A DNA stretch of 29,618 nt from Chromera velia (Eukaryota > Sar > Chromeraceae), in contig JAHBMJ010003907.1 in NCBI GenBank assembly GCA_018398765.1, positions 133,622 through 163,239 of the forward strand, read 5' to 3'. Positions 25,187 to 29,618 of the stretch are shown here, in pieces. The notes beneath the pieces were generated by a model. The model was not told where the DNA came from. It saw nothing but the letters and a program-made list of their open reading frames with translations, and did not search any database. The position numbers and the translations under genes are program-made. The stretch's first letter is position 1. The number at the start of each line of letters is the position of its first letter.

Positions 25187-27355
25187 ATGATTGCGATCCC
25201 ATCTATTAATGAGGAGGCGCTTGGCGCATCCCAAATCAGCACTGTGAGGGAGGGCCAGGGAGGGAGGCAAAGAAGACAACGGCGGTGTATCACTCTCCCC
25301 TCCAAGGCGGTTCAGGACCCCTCAGCTACAGCAAATGAATTCCTCAAAGCCCCACTACCCGTAGCTACAGGCGGGACAGGATCCTCTAGACGTCGCCTGT
25401 CTCGTCGTTCGTCTTTTCTCTCCACAGGCCCTGCATGCCACCCCCCTGCTAGACCCCTCACAAGCAGGAGACAGAGGTGCAAAACGATCGGAGCCATCCC
25501 ATTCGCCCCACCCGATTTAGATATCGACACCATCACAGTATACGACGACGCCTGCGAGGTGCCTGAGGGCAGTGCACTGAGTAGGGGCTCGGGATCCTTC
25601 GTGTCTGCTTTGGAGATTGCACACCCAGCAGATGACCATACAGTCATTCTCACCGCCTCCTACTCCTCCTCAGGTGCCACAGACCCAGTCAAGCCCACCT
25701 CACCCAGGGATTCGCGGGGGTCTGATGATATTTACTTGTACGATATTATGAGGCAGATCTCGAGGGCAAAGGAGGAAGGGGAGAGGGGGGAAGAGAAGAA
25801 GAAGCCGAGCAGAAAGGAGACGTGTATGGCGACTACAACCATGGCTTCGACTGCTGTCTGCAGTGGTGGGGGGGGCATATCCCCCTTGGTCAGGAGAGAG
25901 GGGGAGGGCAATCTGAAACTTCAGCACGATGCACAAGGCTCAGGAGAGGGCGAGGAGAATGTGTCATTGTTGGAGATGATGCATCGTGTCTCGAAGGCAA
26001 AAAAGGAAAAGAAGGAAAGAGGGGGGAGAGACAGAGGAGGAGGAAGAGGTTCTGTCTCCTCAGTGACACCCACAGGGACAAAAACCAAATCCTCCTCTTG
26101 CACGCGAACAGGCCCGGGAGTAGACGCAGCCATAGGTCAGACAGGAGTACGTCCGCCTCATCAGATGAAGAAGAGGGTGTCGATGGCGGATGTCACCGCA
26201 GACATCACGAGGAGTTTTGGTGATGTGGGGCGTGAAGGAGGCACACAAGAAGACCCTCTGAGTGTCTGTAAGTCGATACTCTTCCCGTCCTCCTCGGTGG
26301 GAAAGAGGGGAGACGGCAAGACTGATTATGGGGGGGGTGTGAAAGAAGAAAGAGAAGTACAAGACGAGGAGGAAGAAGACGATGCGAATCTCTCTCTGGA
26401 GGAAATGATTCGACAAGTTTCTGAGACAAGATCAAGATCAAAAGAAGGAAATCCGCTGCTAAACAAGAGCGACGGGGACAAGTCAATGTCAACGCAAATT
26501 CAACTCCCTGCCCTGCCCCCCGATCAAGACCACGTCCTCCCATTCGTCTCCTCTTCCTCCAAGTCCGCTTTCTCTTCCCCCCTTCAACAACCTCTCTTCA
26601 ACCCACCTCCAGCTGCTGCCATCGCAACAACCCAGAGAACCAAATCTCCCCACGCTCGTCTTCCACGAACAGGTCGGAGAGACCTCTTTTCTCCCTGTCC
26701 TTCTTCGCCGAAGGGGATCCTGTGCATGTTGCTGAAGGACGAAATGAGGTCTGCCTTCTCTGCCTCACCTGTGACAAGCCGCGCGAGTGACTGCGGCAAG
26801 ACTGGAGGCAGGGGTCTCTATCTCTACAGTGGCAGCGGGATCGTCACCACCACTGCTGCAGCTGTCAGAGCTCCGCTTTCAGACACTTTCTGTGCCATGA
26901 AGGCTCCGAATTCTGCCGCTGCTCCACCTCGAGATCTGGCAAGAAAAGAAGAAACGAGCGGGGGGGAGGGATCTGCTTTCACTTGTGCGCCTGTCTCCCG
27001 CAGTCGGAGGAGGATTTATGAAATTGAGGCCCCCCAGCCGAAAGGGGACAGGTGTCACAGGAGATCCCGCACCAAGCCGCTTGCTTCGGTTGTGGCAACA
27101 GAGTGGGAGTTGGAGAGAGGGCCGCAAGGGAAAGAAGAGGAAGCGGCGAAGCAGACGAGGACTGCGAAAGTCCATTCAACGTCTCTTTCCGACAGTCTGA
27201 CTGCAGTGGCTGCAGCGTTGAAGGCAGAGCAAAAGAAGAATGGGGGTCGTTTCACCTTCACTGACCAGAGCATGGAAATGTTTCAGCTGCGTTCGAGTGC
27301 ATGTGTGCCTGTCAAGTGGAGGGAGAAAGCTCTGGCTTCGTTTTTTGCGGAATGA
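25187..27355 (+). CDS. Hypothetical protein with a triplicated 16-residue motif
   Basis: An uninterrupted 722-codon frame; an in-frame TGA just upstream of the ATG supports this start. I recognise no catalytic domain, signal peptide or membrane segment. The protein is mostly Ser/Arg/Lys/Glu-rich and probably disordered. A motif occurs three times: DDIYLYDIMRQISRAK (180-195), ENVSLLEMMHRVSKAK (257-272) and ANLSLEEMIRQVSETR (400-415), each after acidic or polar sequence and followed by a charged stretch. The pattern is an amphipathic helix ending in R/H-x-[IV]-S. Two N-terminal RRQRC/RRQRRC-type patches (near residues 30 and 95) also look related. The C-terminus (FQLRSSACVPVKWREKALAS) looks structured. 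Function unknown; length and frame openness make it a likely real gene. Confidence 0.7.
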   Translation: MIAIPSINEEALGASQISTVREGQGGRQRRQRRCITLPSKAVQDPSATANEFLKAPLPVATGGTGSSRRRLSRRSSFLSTGPACHPPARPLTSRRQRCKTIGAIPFAPPDLDIDTITVYDDACEVPEGSALSRGSGSFVSALEIAHPADDHTVILTASYSSSGATDPVKPTSPRDSRGSDDIYLYDIMRQISRAKEEGERGEEKKKPSRKETCMATTTMASTAVCSGGGGISPLVRREGEGNLKLQHDAQGSGEGEENVSLLEMMHRVSKAKKEKKERGGRDRGGGRGSVSSVTPTGTKTKSSSCTRTGPGVDAAIGQTGVRPPHQMKKRVSMADVTADITRSFGDVGREGGTQEDPLSVCKSILFPSSSVGKRGDGKTDYGGGVKEEREVQDEEEEDDANLSLEEMIRQVSETRSRSKEGNPLLNKSDGDKSMSTQIQLPALPPDQDHVLPFVSSSSKSAFSSPLQQPLFNPPPAAAIATTQRTKSPHARLPRTGRRDLFSPCPSSPKGILCMLLKDEMRSAFSASPVTSRASDCGKTGGRGLYLYSGSGIVTTTAAAVRAPLSDTFCAMKAPNSAAAPPRDLARKEETSGGEGSAFTCAPVSRSRRRIYEIEAPQPKGDRCHRRSRTKPLASVVATEWELERGPQGKEEEAAKQTRTAKVHSTSLSDSLTAVAAALKAEQKKNGGRFTFTDQSMEMFQLRSSACVPVKWREKALASFFAE

Positions 27356-27558
27356 GAATTTATTTTGCTACGTTGAGAGAGGGGGGAAGGGGAAGAGAAA
27401 CGATGCTAGCTGAACTGTCTGCGGAAAAAAAATTGAATCTGTCTCGAGCATTCAAAGAGATGGATGGGGAAGAGACTGTTGGGGCGCGTGGTGCTTCCCT
27501 CTTTCATGTTGAGCCAAAGCCAGATGAATGGAAAGAGAGCTTCATGGGAACGACACAT

Positions 27559-27588
27559 AAGGAAGGAAGGAAGGAAGGAAGGAAGGAA
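27559..27588. repeat. (GGAA)n microsatellite
   Basis: About seven GGAA units, 200 bp after the stop of the hypothetical protein gene. Confidence 0.9.
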
Positions 27589-27922
27589 ATAGAATGTGGT
27601 GGGCTTCATAGAGAGGAGCAAAAATTTTCTTGAGGTCGACTGGGCCTCGGAGGGCAAAATCGTGGGGGGGGGAAGGAAGGAAGGGAGGTGCCTATCGATG
27701 CAGCTGCTGAATGAACAGTCTTTGACTCATTCATTCATTCATACTTTCTGTCTGTGTGAAGCGGCGTGGGTGATCGGAACACAGTCCTTCCACTGCCTTG
27801 GAGAGTTGGAGAGTGAGAGAGAGATGTCTGGCTGACTGAAGAACAGACAGACCGACTGACAGACCTTTTCTGTTTTTCTGCTTCTCTCTCCTTTTTCTTT
27901 TTGCCTGCCTGCACGCACGAAA

Positions 27923-28113
27923 GTCTCTTTTGTCCATGCATGAAGCAGGGAGTCCTGCGAATAGAATAGAATAGCATCTTTTTTGTTCATGCATGAAGCA
28001 GGGAGTCCTGCGAATAGAATAGAATAGAATAGCGTCTCTTTTGTTCATGCATGAAGCAGGGGGGAGTCCTGCGAATAGAATAGAATAGAATAGAACAAAA
28101 TAGAATAGAATAG
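27923..28113. repeat. Three-copy minisatellite with two palindromes per unit
   Basis: Copies at about 27923-27974, 27975-28032 and 28033-28113. Each has a CATGCATG palindrome (TTCATGCATGAA in copies 2 and 3), then a GCAGG...CCTGC stem, then a GAATA run that lengthens from copy 1 to copy 3. Copy 3 carries two extra Gs in the loop. Confidence 0.85.
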
Positions 28114-28137
28114 TGGTGTGATGAGTCAGCTGCTGGT

Positions 28138-28283
28138 GTGATTCGCTTGCAAGTCGACGACATGCAGACAGTTGCTGAACCAAATTTATTCTTTCTTTAC
28201 TTCTTTCACTGTGATTCGCTTGCAAGTCAACGACATGCAGACAGTTGCTGAACCAAATTTATTCTTTCCTTACTTCTTTCACT
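28138..28283. repeat. 73-bp tandem duplication
   Basis: Units 28138-28210 and 28211-28283 differ at two bases. Each starts GTGATTCGCTTGCAAGTC. A short third echo (ATTCGCTTGCAGG) appears near 28330. Confidence 0.85.
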
Positions 28284-29572
28284 CCTAGCTCCTTCCTGCG
28301 CCTGCAGTGGAATCGGTATCCTTCCTTTGCATTCGCTTGCAGGCCAGCGAGGAAAGGAAAGGAAAGGAAGATAGGGGGACAAAAATAAACGTTAAATTTC
28401 TGTCTGCCGTTTGGACGTGCTTTGAGGCAACACAGTCGTCCCTTCTTGCGGTGTCTTCCGGCCTCAAATTTTGGATGCGTGGATGGATGGATGTCTTTCT
28501 GCATGTCTCCCTCCCTCTCGAGAGTCCTGTTCGATCGATCGAAGAACAAGATGCATGCCCTTGCAAGCTCTTGTGCGTGTGGTCCTCATTCAGAATGTCT
28601 TCTGTCTTCTTTCTTGTGTGTCTTCTTCGCGTTCATTCTGGCTGATTGAGTTGAGTTCAGTTGATCACATTCTTAAACGCTAGACAGAGAGGAGAGGAGT
28701 GGGCCTTCGTTCCTTCCTTCCTCTTCTCTTCCCAAAAGAGTATTTTCTCTTCTCTCTCGCCTCTCTCTCCTTCGGGCGGGATCCTAGACAGCATTGAAAG
28801 GAGGAGAGGAGAGCGGCTTAAATTCTTCTTCCTTCGGACGGTCGCTTGATTGACTGACCAATGAATCAATTGGAATCTCCGGTGCGAGAATTCACTGACA
28901 GTTAATCGAGTGAGCGAGCGAGCGAAAAAAAAAATGTGTTTATCAATACATACCTCGGAATGAAAAAAGGGAGGGAGGGAAGACAGAATCGGTGGATGGA
29001 TGGCTGCATGGCTTCCTCGTTGGATTGATTTAAAAATCCGAGGCTTCTTTTTTTCTTTCTTTCTTTGATTGACTATCTGATGAATGAATGAATGAATGAA
29101 TGAACAAATGACTTAATCGCATCTCCGTGGAAGGCTCGGATTGACTGTGTACTTGCGGGGGGGTGTCGGCAGAAGTCTGCGTGGCTTCGTCTGTCTCTGT
29201 CTCTTCCTGCCTGCCTGTCTCTCAGTCTCTGTTTGCGTCTGTCTGTCTGCCTCTACGTGCCTCTCCCAAATTATGACTATCGATCTGTCTGTGTGTCTAT
29301 CCTTCGTCTCTCTGTATGTGTGCCTGCCTGTTTTTGATTAGCGAATCGATCGAGTTCTTCTTCTTCTTCTTCCCCTTCAGGTTCCCCTCTTCGGAAAGAT
29401 TCACCCGAATTGAACTCGCTGACTGCTTGACAGATTCGTAGACTCGAAGTGGTTTGTTGCTCTCTTTGCTGCATGAAAGAAAAAATTTCCCATGCAGTCG
29501 ACGTACCTGCCTGACTAGTTTGGAGGGTGCGGGAAAGGCACAGCAGGGGAAGTAGGGGAGGAGGTGAAGGAT

Positions 29573-29618
29573 TCATTCAAAGAGCAGCTCGGTTAGAAAG
29601 TCCAAAGACTCGGTGGAG
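29573..29618 (-). CDS. Possible C-terminal end of a gene entering from the right
   Basis: On the minus strand the last codons read STESLDFLTELLFE followed by TGA at 29573-29575. It looks like a natural protein end, but 14 codons are too few to identify anything and chance is a serious alternative. Confidence 0.22.
   Translation of the reverse strand, partial: STESLDFLTELLFE

Larger units (their letters stand above)
27356..29572. other. Repeat-rich spacer without a supported gene
   Basis: Holds a GGAA run, a hairpin-bearing minisatellite, a 73-bp tandem duplication and pyrimidine-rich TCTG/CCTG sequence at about 29185-29340. Exon-like fragments exist (a TGCAG acceptor near 29470 on the minus strand followed by an open frame rich in Glu), but no donor makes a convincing exon. 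Confidence 0.5.

Noticed and set aside
27735-28225. Minus-strand frames encoding repeated FYSIRRTPCFMHEQK-like peptides
   Set aside because: They follow the minisatellite units exactly; no start, splice or homology signal supports a protein.
29340-29470. Possible exon on the minus strand after a TGCAG site, or on the plus strand after a CTTCAG site
   Set aside because: Neither strand has a usable donor in frame, and the encoded stretch is mostly a Glu run from a GAA repeat.

Overview
The window is eukaryotic nuclear DNA: four intron-containing or long genes with GT-AG introns, and introns and spacers packed with tetranucleotide and dinucleotide microsatellites. A calcium-dependent protein kinase (kinase plus calmodulin-like EF-hands in one chain) points to an alveolate or plant-type lineage. 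With the intron load, balanced base composition and TPR/ART-like protein, I favour a photosynthetic alveolate related to apicomplexans (a chromerid such as Chromera velia). That assignment is inference. Two ambiguous bases (2262 and 14882) suggest a draft assembly.

Layout: (1) 14-5752, minus strand: a CDPK-family kinase of at least ten exons, running off the left edge before its last EF-hand is complete. (2) 5753-7026: a head-to-head spacer with a very GC-rich palindromic block, a 26-bp direct repeat flanking TATA-like AT-rich sequence, and an inverted repeat. (3) 7027-13409, plus strand: a five-exon gene for a predicted 1590-residue protein with a dual-acylation-type N-terminus, an ART/HYD1-like domain, many TPR units and an acidic tail. 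(4) 13410-14447: an AT-rich convergent spacer with a small CCTGGGTA/CCCAGGC fold-back. (5) 14448-24288, minus strand: a 17-exon gene for a 720-residue PRP28/DDX23 spliceosomal DEAD-box helicase. I could join every exon in frame. (6) 24289-25186: a divergent spacer. (7) 25187-27355, plus strand: a 722-codon uninterrupted gene of unknown function with a 16-residue motif occurring three times. (8) 27356-29618: mostly minisatellites and low-complexity sequence, with a possible C-terminal end of a further minus-strand gene at the right edge.

The most unusual signal is in the introns. In the PRP28 gene all 16 donors have G at +5 and none has A at +3 (14 of 16 have C or T). In 11 of 16 introns the donor is the first unit of a phased run of at least three GTNN tetranucleotides. 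All 16 acceptors read YGCAG. PRP28 is the helicase that hands the 5' splice site from U1 to U6, so its own gene shows these odd donors most clearly. Other points of interest are the EF-hand 2 loop of the kinase interrupted by about 233 residues, a partial duplicate exon, the ART-like/TPR fusion and the triplicated motif.
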